DNA from: Odontocerum albicorne
Lineage: Eukaryota; Arthropoda; Insecta; Trichoptera; Odontoceridae
DNA length: 64,000 nucleotides
Direction: 5' to 3'
NCBI GenBank assembly: GCA_949825065.1
Contig: OX463854.1
Coordinates: forward strand, 19,778,103 to 19,842,102
The translations under genes and the position numbers were made by a program. The notes under the pieces are model-generated. The model had not been told where the DNA came from, did no database searches, and was given only the letters and a program-made list of their open reading frames with translations. Shown here piece by piece: positions 1-11,200 of the stretch (position 1 is the stretch's first letter; every line of letters starts with the position of its first letter).

Positions 1-380
1 TCACTCCGTAATGGAGAAAAAGTGCAAACCTGACAATGAGGATCATAATTGGATGTCATAAATTATTATTAAATAAAAAGAAAATAACTACTGAGAACAC
101 AGTTACAAACATGAAATTACTGTTTTGCCACCAAATCGCTGATCGAAAGCGTCCGATAATTGTTTTTTTTTTTAATTAATGGTATCTAATTTTTTGAGGT
201 TCTTCATAATGTTGATGAATACTGAGGTATACTAATCTTTTGTGAATATTTTAAGAAGGTATTAACAGTACCTTAAGTAATATTTCATTAGTATATTCAT
301 TAATATTTCAGTAATATTTCAATATAAACCACGATAATGTGGAGTTATTTCCACATTAGTAAATAAATGTTAATTTTTTA
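1..380. other. AT-rich sequence, nothing recognised
   Basis: No coding frame or element end could be recognised on either strand. The segment ends where the Penelope-like 3' terminus begins. Confidence 0.5.
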
Positions 381-564
381 TGTTGTCTATAGTTAAGGCA
401 TTAACGTTGTGGAGGTTTAAAGACATTGCAATTTATTTTTAACAAACACTGTTTATTCCACTTTTTTATGACGGTATAACCCTACCGGTTTCAAGGCTTT
501 CACCTCATCTTCAGGGGAGCACAAACGAGACTAAATGCTGTTCGAACTGGCACCGATATAGACA
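381..564 (-). mobile_element. Penelope-like element, 3' untranslated end
   Basis: On the minus strand this is the 3' tail of the Penelope-like element whose coding part lies at 5145-6165; the gypsy insertion at 565-5138 separates the two. The same tail, about 95 percent identical by eye, recurs as an independent insertion at 16101-16278, which fixes the outer end near 381. It contains the segment with GAAACCGG and CTGAAGATGAG motifs typical of Penelope-like termini, where hammerhead ribozyme motifs have been described in this group. Confidence 0.75.
561..564. repeat. Target-site duplication GACA, left copy
   Basis: GACA directly abuts the left LTR and recurs at 5139-5142 directly after the right LTR. 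A 4-bp duplication is usual for gypsy-type integration. Confidence 0.85.
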
Positions 565-886
565 TGTAGGTAGCGGTTACTATGTACAGCTGGTTCCGTC
601 GATAGGTAGGTAACAAAACACAATTAAATCACCATTAAAGTTTTATTCGAGGATGCACGTTATTTACACAACAGTCACAAAGTCAATTTACAATAAGATA
701 ATGTACACTATAGATTAAAGTTAATTATCTGTTCAATTCGTAACGTAAGAGTTTACGGTAGAGAAGCGCGGGGAATACATCGAAGAATACGCGTGCATTC
801 GCCGTCGGATAGTAACTCGACTGCCGGGGGGAGCCGTCCGCTGCACCGAGCGGAAGCGAGTAGCGAGTTGCAGGCATACCACCACA
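565..886 (-). repeat. 3' LTR of the gypsy element
   Basis: 322 bp, TGTAGGTAGC at one end and CCACCACA at the other. It matches 4817-5138 over its full length. A purine-rich stretch on the minus strand (GAGGGAG) just inside it, near 890-897, is a candidate polypurine tract. Confidence 0.93.
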
Positions 887-909
887 GTACTCCCTCGCTG
901 AGATCGTTA

Positions 910-3900
910 CTACGATCGATAGTAATCTGGAAAATGTACTTTTCTTCCGCTACGTGTACGTTTTTCATTTGTGGTGGATGATGGAACTTGAATTGGTGTC
1001 GGTTCAACTTGTAAATCAGTCTCTTTTACCGTATATGCAGCTTTCAAACGATCTATGGAAACATTTATTGGTTTGCCTTTAATATTAAGCTTGAAAAATT
1101 TTGGACTGCGTTTTAAAATTCTGTATGGTCCGACATAGGGTGGTTCCAGCGATCTTCGAACGTGATCTTGTCGCACCAGCACGTGTGACGTCTCATTAAG
1201 GTCCCGTGGAATATAAAATGGTCCATTTCGGTGCCATGACGTTGGTTTAGGCGATAGTTTGGCCATGTAGCTGCTGAGTCTTGTGGAAAAGTTTAGTATA
1301 TCGGCGGCTAGGTGGTCATCCGTAGGTGAAATAAATTGACCTGGTAAACGTAAAGGTTCGCCGTATACTAGCTCTGCTGGTGAAACTTGTAGATCCTCCT
1401 TCCAGGCGCTGCGTATGCCAAGTAGGACTAAGGGAAGAGACTCGGTCCACTGTGTATCAGCGTGGCACATGATGGCTGCCTTCAGCTGTCGATGGAGGCG
1501 CTCTATCAAGCCATTAGCAGACGGATGGAACGATGTAGTGGCATAGTGGTGTGCGCCAACTAACTTCGTGATAGATTTGAAGAGGTGAGATTCAAATTGC
1601 CGCCCTCGATCCGTAGTGATTCTAGCTGGGCATCCAAACCTAGCTATCCACCCAGAAACCAATGCCTTCGCGCAGGTCTCGGCAGTGATGTCAGTGAGTG
1701 GGTATGCTTCAGGCCATCGTGTAAATCTGTCGATGACGGTGAGGCAGTACCTGTAATCAGCCGAAACGGTTAGCGGCCCTATGAGGTCGAGGTGGATGTG
1801 TTCGAACCTCGAGGAAGGACTAGGAAAAGTGGAAAGTGGAGCGGATGTGTGACGCGTTACTTTGCACCGTTGACAGTGCATGCATTCCTTTGCCCACTCT
1901 CTACAGTTTCGGCGAATCCCTGGCCAAATGAAACGCTCGGTGACCAGCCGCACTGTAGCTGTACGCCCTGGGTGGCTTAAATTGTGCAGCATGTCGAAAA
2001 CTTGACGTCTGTAACTAGTTGTGACAAATGGTCTTGGAAAATTGGTAGAAACGTCGCAATAAACTGGTATTTTCGACATTGAAGTTGCGACTTTTTGCAA
2101 TTTTAATGACGATGAGTCATTTGTCAAAAACTGTTGAAGTTCCAGGTCTGTATCTTGAGAACGAGCAAGTGCCTTGTAATCTATTCCTAAGGCTATTTCC
2201 TCGATTCTGGATAGTGTGTCTGCTACCACATTATCTTTTCCAGGGATGTAACGAATGTCAGTCGAAAATTGCGATATGTAGTCCAGATATCTGAATTGCC
2301 TTGGAGAGGATTTCTCACGTGGTGTGGAGAAAGCGAAAGTGAGTGGCTTGTGATCCGTGAAAATTATAAAATTTCTTGCTTCTACCATGTAACGAAAATG
2401 TTTGATGGTTTCGTAAACGGCTAGCAACTCCCGGTCATACGGACTGTATTTTTTTTGAGCGGAACTCAACTTTCGTGAGAAAAATCCAAGTGGTTCCCAA
2501 CTGTTATTTTTTTTTTGTTGAAGAACACCGCCAATCGCAACATCTGATGCATCAGTGGTGATAGACAGCTCTGCTGTTACTTGCGGGTGTGCCAGTAGCG
2601 TTGCGGATGCCAGTGCCTTTTTACTCTCCTCAAAGGAAGCTAATAGTTCGGGTGACATGTGAACTGGCTGTGAACCCTTGACTTTTTGTCCAGCTAACAA
2701 AGAATTGAGTGGCGCTTGAATCTGCGCAGCATTGGGAATAAAGCGACGATAAAAATTCAGCATTCCCAAGAATCGACGGAGTTCTTTGACGGTTTTTGGA
2801 GTAGGAAAGTCTTCAATAACCTGAACTTTGCTGTCCAATGGCTTAGTACCAGCGGTTGAGACGTGATATCCGAGGAATGTTACCTCTGATTCACCAAAAA
2901 CGCATTTGTTTGTGTTTATTAATACACCATACTCCTTGAGGCGATTAAATAGCTGGCGTAGATGGTGTTTATGGAGCTCTATTGATGGAGAAAACACGAG
3001 GATATCGTCGACGAAGGAATAGCAAAAATCCAAGCCTCTGAGCACTTCGTCGATGAAGCGTTGGAAAGTTTGACTAGCGTTTCTTAAACCATAGTTCATG
3101 AATGGGTATTCAAAGAGGCCGAAAGGCGTAGTAAGTGCGGTTTTCGGAATATCATCAGGATTAACCCTTATCTGATTATAGGCCTTGACCAGGTCTACGG
3201 TTGAGAATACCTTGGATCCATGAATCTGGAGAGAAAAATCCTGGATGTGACGGACAGGGTATCTGTCGGGGATGGTGCGAGCGTTGAGAGCTCTGTAGTC
3301 TCCGCAGGGTCGCCAGCCATCAGTTTTTTTCTTAACCATGTGTAGTGCTGATGACCAAGAACTCTCAGAAGGTCTAGCTATGCCACTGACTACTAAGTCC
3401 TCGAACTCTTTTTTCGCTAGTCGTAAGCGTTCAGGATCCAAGCGACGTGGTCTGCATTTAACAGGTGGACCAGGCGTAGTCCTAATAAAATGCATGGTAT
3501 TATGCTTAGAAGGAGCTGACGTACCTGCAGGTTTGGTGATCTCTGGAAATTCTCTCAGGATCTCGTGGAATTCAGTCTCGCCTGCAATAGCCTTGATGGA
3601 AGCCACATCCTCGTTCATCTTCTGTTGAAGTGCAGTAACAAATAGCGTCGTAGTTCCATCAATAAGGCGCTGATGTCGCGTATCTACAAGCAAGTTGTAA
3701 AAACTTAAAAAGTCTACGCCGATTATGGGCTTAGCAACATCAGCTATAGTGAAGCTCCAAGTGAAATTTCGCCTAAGGCCTAGATCTAGGCTTAGTCGTA
3801 CTGGGCCATATGTCTGGATGATAGAGTTGTTAGCTGCGATCAACTGAAAATCCGTTTTCGTGCAGGACGCCTTCATAGCAGTGCGAGGAAAAACACATAA

Positions 3901-4083
3901 ATCTGACCCAGTGTCAACGAGAAATGCCATTTTTGATGCACGATCGGTGATGAAAAGGCGGCCTGTTTGTGATGAGCAGTCGCTGGCCGCTACTTCCGGC
4001 TGCCCTGGGAGTTTTCCGACTCGTACGAACAAGGCTTTGTGCATCTCTTTGCTTGTGTACCAAACTTGGTATGATACCAACAA
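910..4083 (-). CDS. pol: Gypsy Pol polyprotein
   Basis: The open frame of about 1057 codons carries, in order: aspartic protease (DTG at about residues 57-59); reverse transcriptase with FVDD at 357-360, a variant of the usual Y-x-DD box; RNase H with D511, E552 and D577; and integrase with an HHCC zinc site (H700, H704, C734, C737) and a DD35E core (D766, D825, E861). The C-terminus ends in the basic stretch common in insect gypsy elements. It has no ATG of its own at the 5' end. It overlaps gag by about 90 bp in the -1 frame, so it is probably made by -1 frameshifting; GGAAAAC at 4011-4017 is a possible slip site. No disabling change was seen. Confidence 0.93.
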   Translation of the reverse strand: MLVSYQVWYTSKEMHKALFVRVGKLPGQPEVAASDCSSQTGRLFITDRASKMAFLVDTGSDLCVFPRTAMKASCTKTDFQLIAANNSIIQTYGPVRLSLDLGLRRNFTWSFTIADVAKPIIGVDFLSFYNLLVDTRHQRLIDGTTTLFVTALQQKMNEDVASIKAIAGETEFHEILREFPEITKPAGTSAPSKHNTMHFIRTTPGPPVKCRPRRLDPERLRLAKKEFEDLVVSGIARPSESSWSSALHMVKKKTDGWRPCGDYRALNARTIPDRYPVRHIQDFSLQIHGSKVFSTVDLVKAYNQIRVNPDDIPKTALTTPFGLFEYPFMNYGLRNASQTFQRFIDEVLRGLDFCYSFVDDILVFSPSIELHKHHLRQLFNRLKEYGVLINTNKCVFGESEVTFLGYHVSTAGTKPLDSKVQVIEDFPTPKTVKELRRFLGMLNFYRRFIPNAAQIQAPLNSLLAGQKVKGSQPVHMSPELLASFEESKKALASATLLAHPQVTAELSITTDASDVAIGGVLQQKKNNSWEPLGFFSRKLSSAQKKYSPYDRELLAVYETIKHFRYMVEARNFIIFTDHKPLTFAFSTPREKSSPRQFRYLDYISQFSTDIRYIPGKDNVVADTLSRIEEIALGIDYKALARSQDTDLELQQFLTNDSSSLKLQKVATSMSKIPVYCDVSTNFPRPFVTTSYRRQVFDMLHNLSHPGRTATVRLVTERFIWPGIRRNCREWAKECMHCQRCKVTRHTSAPLSTFPSPSSRFEHIHLDLIGPLTVSADYRYCLTVIDRFTRWPEAYPLTDITAETCAKALVSGWIARFGCPARITTDRGRQFESHLFKSITKLVGAHHYATTSFHPSANGLIERLHRQLKAAIMCHADTQWTESLPLVLLGIRSAWKEDLQVSPAELVYGEPLRLPGQFISPTDDHLAADILNFSTRLSSYMAKLSPKPTSWHRNGPFYIPRDLNETSHVLVRQDHVRRSLEPPYVGPYRILKRSPKFFKLNIKGKPINVSIDRLKAAYTVKETDLQVEPTPIQVPSSTTNEKRTRSGRKVHFPDYYRS

Positions 4084-4781
4084 TGTGAAGAGTTTGGTCG
4101 TGTTTGCCTAGAATGTGAACGGCTACGTTGGCGATGGCGCGAGTGTGATCTATAACGAGAGGTATTTTTAACTTGAGAGGAAAGTGCTTGCACCTGTTTT
4201 GTCAACTCACTTATTTGTTTTGCCATGTCGCTGATAACATTATTAGATGAGCTTGCTTCTGCGACACACACTTGAGGAGTCGTTGGCGCGATCTCATTAA
4301 TTTTATCGGCTAAGTCTGCTAGCATCTCTAACTTTAAATCGGGCTGTGACGCGATTACAGTTTGTATATTTTGCGGTAATCTACTAGACCATATGGTCTT
4401 AAGAAAGTCTTTAGGTACAGACGGGCCAGCCAAATCTTGCAAATGACGCAAGAATTGAGACGGTTTGCGATCTCCGAGCTGCTCATGCATTAGTAACTGC
4501 TTTACCTTTTTTTCCTGCGAAGCCGACAGCCGTTTGATGAGTTCACTTTTAAGCTTGTCATACTTGTCGGAATCCGGTGGTGCAGTGATAATTTCTTTCA
4601 CTTCGGCTGCATATTGGTGATCCAGTTGCGCAGTCACGTAGTAAAACTTTGTAGCGTCACTTGTGATATTTGACAGAACAAACTGACCTTCGACCTGAGC
4701 GAACCAAAGTGCCGGTTCTTCGGGCCAAAAGGGTGGAATACGTACGCCGACGCGAAAAACTTCTACATTTTCCGATTGCAT
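3990..4781 (-). CDS. gag: Gypsy Gag
   Basis: Structural protein of the gypsy element, about 263 residues from the ATG at 4781. That start was chosen because the frame further upstream runs into the 5' LTR. The N-terminal two thirds match the Gag core seen in insect gypsy elements, with the early [12 protein letters not shown] motif. The C-terminus is rich in Arg/Ser/His and ends in a compact C-x3-H-x11-C-x3-C zinc-knuckle-like motif (CWYH ... CTKPC), as in related insect elements. Pol begins in the overlapping -1 frame. The frame is uninterrupted. Confidence 0.88.
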   Translation of the reverse strand: MQSENVEVFRVGVRIPPFWPEEPALWFAQVEGQFVLSNITSDATKFYYVTAQLDHQYAAEVKEIITAPPDSDKYDKLKSELIKRLSASQEKKVKQLLMHEQLGDRKPSQFLRHLQDLAGPSVPKDFLKTIWSSRLPQNIQTVIASQPDLKLEMLADLADKINEIAPTTPQVCVAEASSSNNVISDMAKQISELTKQVQALSSQVKNTSRYRSHSRHRQRSRSHSRQTRPNSSHCWYHTKFGTQAKRCTKPCSYESENSQGSRK

Positions 4782-4798
4782 TTCGTATTTGTCGTATT

Positions 4799-4816
4799 CT
4801 TGGTCGGTGTCACCAA
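4799..4816 (-). promoter_or_regulatory. Putative primer binding site of the gypsy element
   Basis: The sequence directly after the 5' LTR on the minus strand starts TTGGTGACACCGACC. Position and the early TGG fit a tRNA primer site; which tRNA cannot be decided by eye. Confidence 0.5.
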
Positions 4817-5138
4817 TGTAGGTAGCGGTTACTATGTACAGCTGGTTCCGTCGATAGGTAGGTAACAAAACACAATTAAATCACCATTAAAGTTTTATTC
4901 GAGGATGCACGTTATTTACACAACAGTCACAAAGTCAATTTACAATAAGATAATGTACACTATAGATTAAAGTTAATTATCTGTTCAATTCGTAACGTAA
5001 GAGTTTACGGTAGAGAAGCGCGGGGAATACATCGAAGAATACGCGTGCATTCGCCGTCGGATAGTAACTCGACTGCCGGGGGGAGCCGTCCGCTGCACCG
5101 AGCGGAAGCGAGTAGCGAGTTGCAGGCATACCACCACA
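4817..5138 (-). repeat. 5' LTR of the gypsy element
   Basis: 322-bp copy matching 565-886. On the minus strand this is the upstream LTR that would drive gag-pol. Confidence 0.93.
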
Positions 5139-5142
5139 GACA
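5139..5142. repeat. Target-site duplication GACA, right copy
   Basis: Partner of 561-564. Confidence 0.85.
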
Positions 5143-5144
5143 CT

Positions 5145-5756
5145 TCAACGGCTGGAGGCGGGGGGATGAGGAAGGCTAGGTATAATTTCGGCCAGGAGCG
5201 GGGAGATTTTGGGGAAATAACTATTCAACAGATGCTCCGATCGGTATACTGACTTAGAAATTTCTAGGGCCTTTAATCTGTCCAATTTATTTCCGTTGCC
5301 GCTAATATGTAAGAATTTGGCATCATCGATAGAAAAAGTATGATTCTCACGGTGACAATGATTAGCCATTTCAGAATAAATTAGACGATTTGTTAAGGCA
5401 GATTGGTGTTCACGAAATCTCTTTTCAAAAGATCTTCCTGTCTTTCCTTTATAGAAATTATCACAGTCAGCACATAAAAGTTTATACACACCACTGTTGC
5501 TAAGTATTCCATTTTTGCCTTTCCCATTAAATAAGAGTTTCCGGAGATTAAAGTTAGTGTAAAAAGCTGGCTTTATGTGACTTGGAATATTTTTGGTTAT
5601 TTCATTTGATATATTTTTTATAAATAGGACTTTGCTCCATTTATAGGTATGCTTATAGGTGTCGTTAAATATATAATCTTTTATAAGTTTCTTTTTTGTT
5701 TTGTTTTTTAAAAGTGAATCAATGAAGGCTTCCAGGATAGCCATTATTTGTAGCAA
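5145..5756 (-). pseudogene. Penelope-like element, C-terminal GIY-YIG endonuclease part
   Basis: About 203 residues, open to a TGA at 5145-5147. It carries the GIY-YIG nuclease of Penelope-like elements: GVY near residue 89, CADC (the element-specific zinc pair) at 95-98, YKGKTGR at 102-108 (YKG in place of YIG), the following R-x3-KRFREH helix, and a glutamate at about 165. The upstream reverse transcriptase lies in another frame; the break is a run of nine T at 5757-5765, so the copy is not translatable as one protein. The gypsy element begins just beyond the stop. Confidence 0.9.
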
Positions 5757-6165
5757 TTTTTTTTTATGGTTATTAATTCCTTTTTAAAATTGTCGTCGGT
5801 TAATGGGACACTGAGCAATCTATGAAGCATACAGTTAAAGGCGGCGAATTTATGATTATTAGGATGGTTAGAAGTTGCTGGAATTATAGAGTCTGAAAAA
5901 GTATTTTTCCTATATATATCAAAGTCAAATGTGCCTTTTTTCCGAGATAATGTTAGGTCCAAGAAATTTAATTTTCCGTCTTTTATAAAATTTTCTATAG
6001 AATTTAAATATTTAAGAAATTGGTGTAATTGTCTATCGGTACCCGTCCAAACACAAAGAATGTCATCTGCATACCTAAACCAGCACAAAACATTTTTGGT
6101 TCACTTAAACTTACTCCTAAAAATACATTTTTCAAAATAGTTCATAAATATTTCACTGAGAAGTT
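5744..6165 (-). pseudogene. Penelope-like element, reverse transcriptase remnant
   Basis: The frame from about 6088 downward starts in the catalytic motif WFRYADDIL and continues through the thumb region to a stop at 5744. Homology goes on upstream to about 6165 (SEIFMNYFEK-like reading) but is broken by a stop. The palm N-terminal to this is not recognisable, so the element is 5'-truncated or decayed there. It joins the GIY-YIG part at 5145-5756 through a homopolymer frameshift. Confidence 0.85.
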
Positions 6166-6274
6166 AATTTTTTATTTTCATTTAAATGTTTACACATTTC
6201 TATACAAGACAACTAACTGTCTTTATGAGCCGTATGACTAGGTCCATTGCTTGTTTTGAAATAGTTAACTTACA

Positions 6275-6287
6275 TACGCAAACATTT
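6275..6287. repeat. Target-site duplication of the Jockey-type LINE, left copy
   Basis: TACGCAAACATTT occurs here and again at 9439-9451, on either side of the LINE. Confidence 0.88.
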
Positions 6288-6624
6288 TTTTTTTTTTAAA
6301 TTTTTTTTTTTATTTAACAAGTAAATTACTATACAAACATTTGTCAAGGCTATACCTATACACAAATTTATTACTTAACTAATCTTAATTATATGTTATA
6401 ATTTATGAACTTATTTAAACTTATTTTCCTACATATCATTTTATTTTATTTATTCAATCTTAATATATGAGATCTTAGAAATAATTAACACTTACATACT
6501 ACTTATAACTAGATAACAATTCTTACACTAATTATTCAGCAAAAACAAGTCCACTCGTTCAGGCTACTTGTATTCCATCACATTCACTCAGACCTTGGTC
6601 GTCCCAGCTAATACTGTAGGTGGA

Positions 6625-7350
6625 CTAGTCAGGCAACAGATAATGCTTCGGGAGCTTGTGCTTATAACGGAAGGGTAGGTCGGATTTACTCTCGTAAGCC
6701 CCCAGGGCAGCGACTAAGGGATTTCTGTGATTTTGTTGGCTTTTATGGAACTTCACGGTCCAAGCGAGGATGTGGTGTTGTAGGGTTTCTTCTCGCTGTT
6801 CAGCGTGAAGTCGGGTAAGATTTGTTCTGGGATGGGTGTTAAAAGATATCTTGAATGCCTTGTTCTGCACTCTCTGGAGTTTCAGGTGATCCGTATTGCT
6901 CACACTACCCCAAACGGGTGCAGCATAGGTCAAGATAGGACGAATAAGGGTTTTATAGAGGAGGAGCTTATTTTTGGGTGAAAGGAAGCTGCGTCGATGA
7001 AATATCGAACTAATAGCCCCTATGCCCTTGTGACCCTTCTGTCTGATGGTATTCAAATGGGTTTTCCACGTCAGTCGCCGGTCAAGGTGCAGGTCGAGGT
7101 ATTTAACCACGTCCTGCCACTCAACCAGGCAACCACCGATGAATAAGGGCATCGACGGCACTCTTTCCTTGATTTTTCGGGAGAACATGATGGCCTCAGT
7201 TTTGGCGTCATTGATTTTGAGCCTCCAGTCCTGGTAGTATTTTTAAAGGATCTCAAGAGCAATCTGAAGACGGCGACCAGCTCGATCCACCTTGAGTGAC
7301 GATGCGTAGCATGCCGCATCGTCAGCAAATAGTGCGAGTTTACAGTTTGG
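6625..7350 (-). pseudogene. LINE ORF2, reverse transcriptase catalytic box to C-terminus
   Basis: This frame contains the RT catalytic FADD box (near 7330), then after a nonsense codon near 7243 continues through the thumb (VKYLDLHLDRRLTWKTH) and a C-terminal domain with LIRPILTYAAPVWGS, ending at a stop at 6625. Readings of this kind are standard for Jockey-clade elements. It is the downstream piece of the ORF2 that starts at 9321. Confidence 0.88.
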
Positions 7351-8025
7351 GGAGTAGGAATGTCGTGTGTGTAAATATTAAATAGACATGGTCCAAGTAT
7401 ACTGCCTTGGGGGACACCCATAGGGATGGGCCTGGCGGATGACGTAGAATGATGAGTGGTGACTGTGAAACTTCTATTGGAAAGGTAGGATTGAAGTAGT
7501 TTCACGAGATAGAGTGGAGTGCCAGTGAGGAGAAGTTTGTGAAGAAGGCCATCGTGCCAGACAGTATCAAAAGCCTTCTCGAGGTCCAGCAGTACCATGC
7601 CAGTACTTCTGTACCTATTGAAGCCCATCGACACGTCTTCCACGACACGGGTAAGTTGCTGGACCGTGTTGTGTCTTGTTCTAAATCCAAATTGCTCATG
7701 AGGGAATGTATTATTGGATTCGTGATGGAACACTAACCTTGAGGCAACCACTCTCTCAAGAATCTTGCCAAGACCTGGAAGAAGGCTGATGGGCCTGTAG
7801 CTAGTTGGATTTTCGGTAGGTTTATTTGGCTTGTGAATAGGAACAATATTGGCTACTTTCCAAATACTCGGAAAATAGCCATTAAGGAGTGAAGCATTTA
7901 TTATTTTAGTAAGAAAAATCCTCGCTTTGAGTGGTAACTGTTTAAGAAGACTATTGTGTATATTGTCGGGACCGGGTGCTTTTCGTGTTTTAAGTCTGTC
8001 AAGGATACGACCAATTTCGGACGGG
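7350..8025 (-). pseudogene. LINE ORF2, reverse transcriptase fingers and palm
   Basis: Contains in order YRPISLLPGLGKILERVV, HEQFGFRTRHNTVQQL, the LLDLEKAFDTVWHDGL box and GVPQGSILGP, all conserved RT motifs of Jockey-like LINEs. The frame is lost near 7350, just before the FADD box, by a one-base change. Another frameshift near 8025 separates it from the upstream linker. Confidence 0.9.
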
Positions 8026-8460
8026 GTGCAAAGTTCACTTCGTTTTGGTTGGTCGGGGAGTAAGCAAAGCTGGTGAGAGTGTCCTCGACAGCTTTGTTGA
8101 CATCAACATTTCCAAGATCGGAAGTGATTGAGTACGTATTCTCATAAGCGTCCGCCAAGGCATTAGCCTTGTCAATGCCAGAAACAGCCAACCCTGAGGC
8201 TGTGCGCAGAGGTGGTATGCTTTGAGACGAGCACTTGATACCCTTGACGACTCGCCAGAGAGTACCGTTACCCGGTTCTAGAGCTGCCAATTTTCTCTGC
8301 CATAGCTGGTTTTTAAGTAGGCGGATTTCTTTTTTGATTTCATCTTGGAGGACGTTTAGAAGTGTTTTGTCACGTTTGTCTAATGTACGTCTGTAGGTCT
8401 GTCTTTGTTTGTTTTTTAGAGATATAAGGAGTTTGATATGAGGAGTAAGATTTTGTATGG
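8025..8460 (-). pseudogene. LINE ORF2, linker between endonuclease and RT
   Basis: Lysine/arginine-rich linker followed by the GNGTLWRVVKGIK region that precedes RT in Jockey-like ORF2 proteins. It is joined to its neighbours by frameshifts at both ends, so it is broken coding sequence rather than an independent gene. Confidence 0.8.
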
Positions 8461-9321
8461 AGTGACAATTTTGAGGGGAACATTTTCATCACGGGCATTA
8501 TGGATGAAGGTGGAGATGGTATCTATCGCGGTATCGATGTCCTGTGGGCTCACCAGAGTTTCCGGTGATAGGCAGAGCTGGTTGTGGAGGTAGGCTTTGT
8601 AACCCTTCCAGTCAGCATTGGCGTAGTCGTACTGCTCCCTGAGGCTAGCAATCGGCCTCACTCCCAATGTGAAGTAGACTGGGAGGTGGTCTGACGAGAG
8701 AGCTTCTAGAGCAGTCAAGCCAGAGATGTTAGGGTAGTTTTTGACTACGGCAATGTCCAGTGTAGAAGGGCTACGGGGGTTGGTGAAACAGGTATGTTGA
8801 TTTGGATATAGTATTTGACAGTTGTGATTTTCCATATAATTGTACAGCGTCGTTCCGTTCGGGTTAGCTCTCAAGCAGTTCCAGTAACGGTGCTTGGCAT
8901 TGAAGTCCCCGGCCATGATGACCTTGGGCCCCAAGGCCAGCACTGCCTCGATGTCCTTTTCCAGAAGTGAACGATAGCCGGTACAATATGCTGCCACAAT
9001 TGTGACTGTCTCCCTGTCAACCTTGAGGCTGATGGCAGTAGCCTCCAAGTTTGTCAGGGCGGGCGTGAGGAGTTGGGTATGATGGATAGTGTCTCGGATG
9101 AGGATCGCGGTGCCTCTACCTCTACCGGAAACGCGATCCGATCTATAGACGGTGAAACCACCGGTGCCTCTCACACGAGATACTTGTTTTAACCAAGTTT
9201 CCGTAACAAGCACAATATCTATACCTGAATTGTTTACCAACAGCATCAGCTCCTCGATCTTCTGCAGCATGCTGTAAGCATTCCAGCAGAGCACTTTCAT
9301 TCCAGAGAAACTCGTCATCAC
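8416..9321 (-). pseudogene. LINE ORF2, APE-type endonuclease domain
   Basis: The N-terminal apurinic-like endonuclease of ORF2 is uninterrupted here: WNAYSM at the start, the TETWL metal-binding motif, AGDFNAKH, and the SDHLPVYF histidine motif. The start codon overlaps closely with the ORF1 stop (9324-9326), as is usual in Jockey elements. The domain would nick target DNA to prime reverse transcription, but the downstream frame is broken. Confidence 0.9.
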
Positions 9322-9323
9322 GC

Positions 9324-9438
9324 TTATCCTACGAGCTGCTCAATGATCTCGAGGTAGATCATAGTCTTCTCGAGCTTAGTGGTGCAAGAAGCGAGCCTGC
9401 TCCGGGCTCCGATGACAAGGCGCATGATGGCGAGTAAC
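9324..9438 (-). pseudogene. LINE ORF1 C-terminal remnant
   Basis: About 37 codons ending with TAA at 9324-9326, reading as a helical Leu/Arg-rich tail (KLEKTMIYLEIIEQLVG). It ends at the target duplication, so this is the truncation point of the LINE. Assigned to ORF1 by position only. Confidence 0.6.
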
Positions 9439-9451
9439 TACGCAAACATTT

Positions 9452-11100
9452 ATAAGTAATCCAACTACTCCTAATAGCTGCTCATAATATTTGAAACTCT
9501 CAGCAAAACAAATATGTTGTCACAATTTTATTGAAGTAGCCAAGAATCGAGAATATTTATATTAAACCTAATCTGTGGAAACGTTTAAAAAACAATAAAA
9601 TTTTGGCCCAACAAATAAACAATGAACAAACTCACCTTTTTAATTTCTTCTTCACAATTTCAAGTTTTTACGTATTTCACAGGTATAAAAAAAAGAAATG
9701 AAAAGATTTTTCTTAGTCTTAAGACTTCAGACTTCCTTATAACTAAATAGAACACATCAATTCGATTTGATGATTTCACGTTTGGTTATTTCTACTTTTT
9801 TAAGTTCGGTAATTGATAATAATTCGTTATTTGGACAAGTCCAATATAGGTATAGAAGAATTAGCACACTTTATGTCAATCATTTTTTCATGTAAACGTT
9901 TGTCTTTTGTTTTTTATATCTACCCATTCTATACACAGTTCCATATTTAAAATCACGGTTTAATCCGCACTAATCATAGTATAAATAGTTCAAAATCCAT
10001 ACGATGGTTGTAGTCAAAGAAAGAATACGAGAATTGAATTTTAAATACAAGAGAGCGAGAGACGAATACTTGAATTCTCTCCGAAAGTAATTCGAAATTT
10101 GAACCCGGTGGGTCCGTGATACTGAACGAATTTTAACAAAGACAACCTAATAGTCTGGATAAGTTGTTGGAGGTGAGCGCAATTGAGTGTACCAGTTCAC
10201 GTGGTCGAACTCCATCCAGATGAGAGTGATTTCATAAAGTGTCCTAGCATTGAATCCTTACAGGATGATTGCGTGGACGAGGATAAAAAAGAGAAAGTCT
10301 AAAACAGCATCATATACGAACTGGTGATTTGGATATATTGAAGAAAGTGACCGGGGACAAGATTGTCTTCGGTTCCATTGATCGAGCCTTCGGATTTATA
10401 ATCACTGGAGTAGGCAAGGAACTCGCGGTCGTCATTGCATGTGTTTGAAATACTACCTTTCACGTGAAGATGAAGCAATACTCACACAAGTCGTTAGCGT
10501 TTGAGTATTATTACTAAACGCATTATTTTACGAGACTGGGACCTTTTTTTTTGTGGGTATTGTATCACACTTTCGTTATAAACAGTACTACCTGACATAT
10601 GTGATAATTTCTTCAAACCAACCAAAAACGCGATGAACAAGCATGAATTGAAAACCAGACTAGAATCTACGAGTATTATCGAAAGCGGGAATCGAGCCTG
10701 CATCCCCCAGATGGATGTCAAGCGTCTTACCAACTTGCTCGATTCCCATTGGTACCCGAGTTTTTTTTCCAGTTTTGTTTCCACTAACGTCTATTTCTGG
10801 TTGGTTGAAAAATATTTTAATATAGTATTAAAACAACCAGATAACCGTTATGTATACAAAAAAAGTTTTATAAAATACATTAATACAAATATGAAAAAAA
10901 ATATAAAAAAAACAAAATATTACTAAATATTTGGCATATCGATATTTAGTCGAGAATCGAACAATTATTCAAAATACCAATACGCAAAGACACGACGAAC
11001 CATATTTCGAATGCAAAATATGGAACACAGGCAGGTATATAAAAGTGAAAGTTGTATCGTCAGCATAATACGATGAACACATTCAATACAATGGTAATAA
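9452..11100. other. Intergenic, old dispersed repeats
   Basis: No gene recognised. About 10360-10500 belongs to a dispersed family with core GATCGAGCCTTCGG that recurs at 29010-29060, 35250-35290, 37366-37640, 39546-39785 and 46902-47045. About 10680-10752 on the minus strand looks tRNA-derived (A-box-like GCAAGTTGGTAAG, B-box-like GGCTCGATTCC), probably a SINE head. Confidence 0.5.
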
Positions 11101-11117
11101 ACATCACTTTCATCATC

Positions 11118-11189
11118 GGCTCGTTGGTCTAGGGGTATGATTCTCGCTTTGGGTGCGAGAGGTCCCGGGTTCAAATCCCGGACGAGCCC
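11118..11189 (+). tRNA. tRNA-Pro (anticodon UGG)
   Basis: 72-nt cloverleaf. The acceptor stem GGCTCGT pairs perfectly with ACGAGCC (11182-11188). The anticodon stem CTCGC (11143-11147) pairs with GCGAG (11155-11159), and the loop TTTGGGT places TGG at 11150-11152. The T arm has CCGGG-TTCAAAT-CCCGG. A-box (TGGTCTAGGGG) and B-box (GGTTCAAATCC) promoters are internal, and a T8 run at 11193-11200 serves as the Pol III terminator. No intron. All stems are intact, so the gene is probably functional. Confidence 0.97.
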
Positions 11190-11192
11190 AGG

Positions 11193-11200
11193 TTTTTTTT
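11193..11200 (+). terminator. Pol III terminator of tRNA-Pro
   Basis: Run of eight T starting four bases after the tRNA 3' end. Confidence 0.85.

Larger units (their letters stand above)
565..5138 (-). mobile_element. Ty3/gypsy LTR retrotransposon, near intact
   Basis: Complete 4574-bp element with two 322-bp LTRs that look identical or nearly so, each running from TG to CA, and a GACA target duplication on both sides. It encodes gag and pol on the minus strand. Pol keeps protease, reverse transcriptase, RNase H and integrase with their catalytic residues. No env frame lies between pol and the 3' LTR, since pol stops 23 bp before it. Near-identical LTRs and open frames indicate a recent insertion. 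It landed three bases past the stop codon of a Penelope-like element. Confidence 0.95.
6288..9438 (-). mobile_element. Jockey-type non-LTR retrotransposon, 5'-truncated, decayed
   Basis: Minus-strand LINE bounded by a 13-bp target duplication. Its poly(A) tail appears as T runs at about 6285-6312, followed by an AT-rich 3' UTR to 6624. It keeps the last codons of ORF1 and all of ORF2, but ORF2 has at least three frameshifts (near 8460, 8025 and 7350) and one nonsense codon (near 7243). The 5' end lies inside ORF1, the usual outcome of incomplete reverse transcription. Fragments of the same family lie at 35460-35577 and 38370-38700. Confidence 0.9.

Noticed and set aside
565..5138. Endogenous retrovirus with env
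   Set aside because: Pol ends 23 bp before the LTR and there is no room for an env frame, so it is a plain gypsy retrotransposon.
10183..10310. Short open stretch of about 41 codons ending KKEKV
   Set aside because: Reasonable composition but no ATG, no splice context and no recognised similarity.
10965..11174. Open frame on the minus strand over the tRNA region
   Set aside because: It overlaps the tRNA-Pro gene and has no recognisable protein features.
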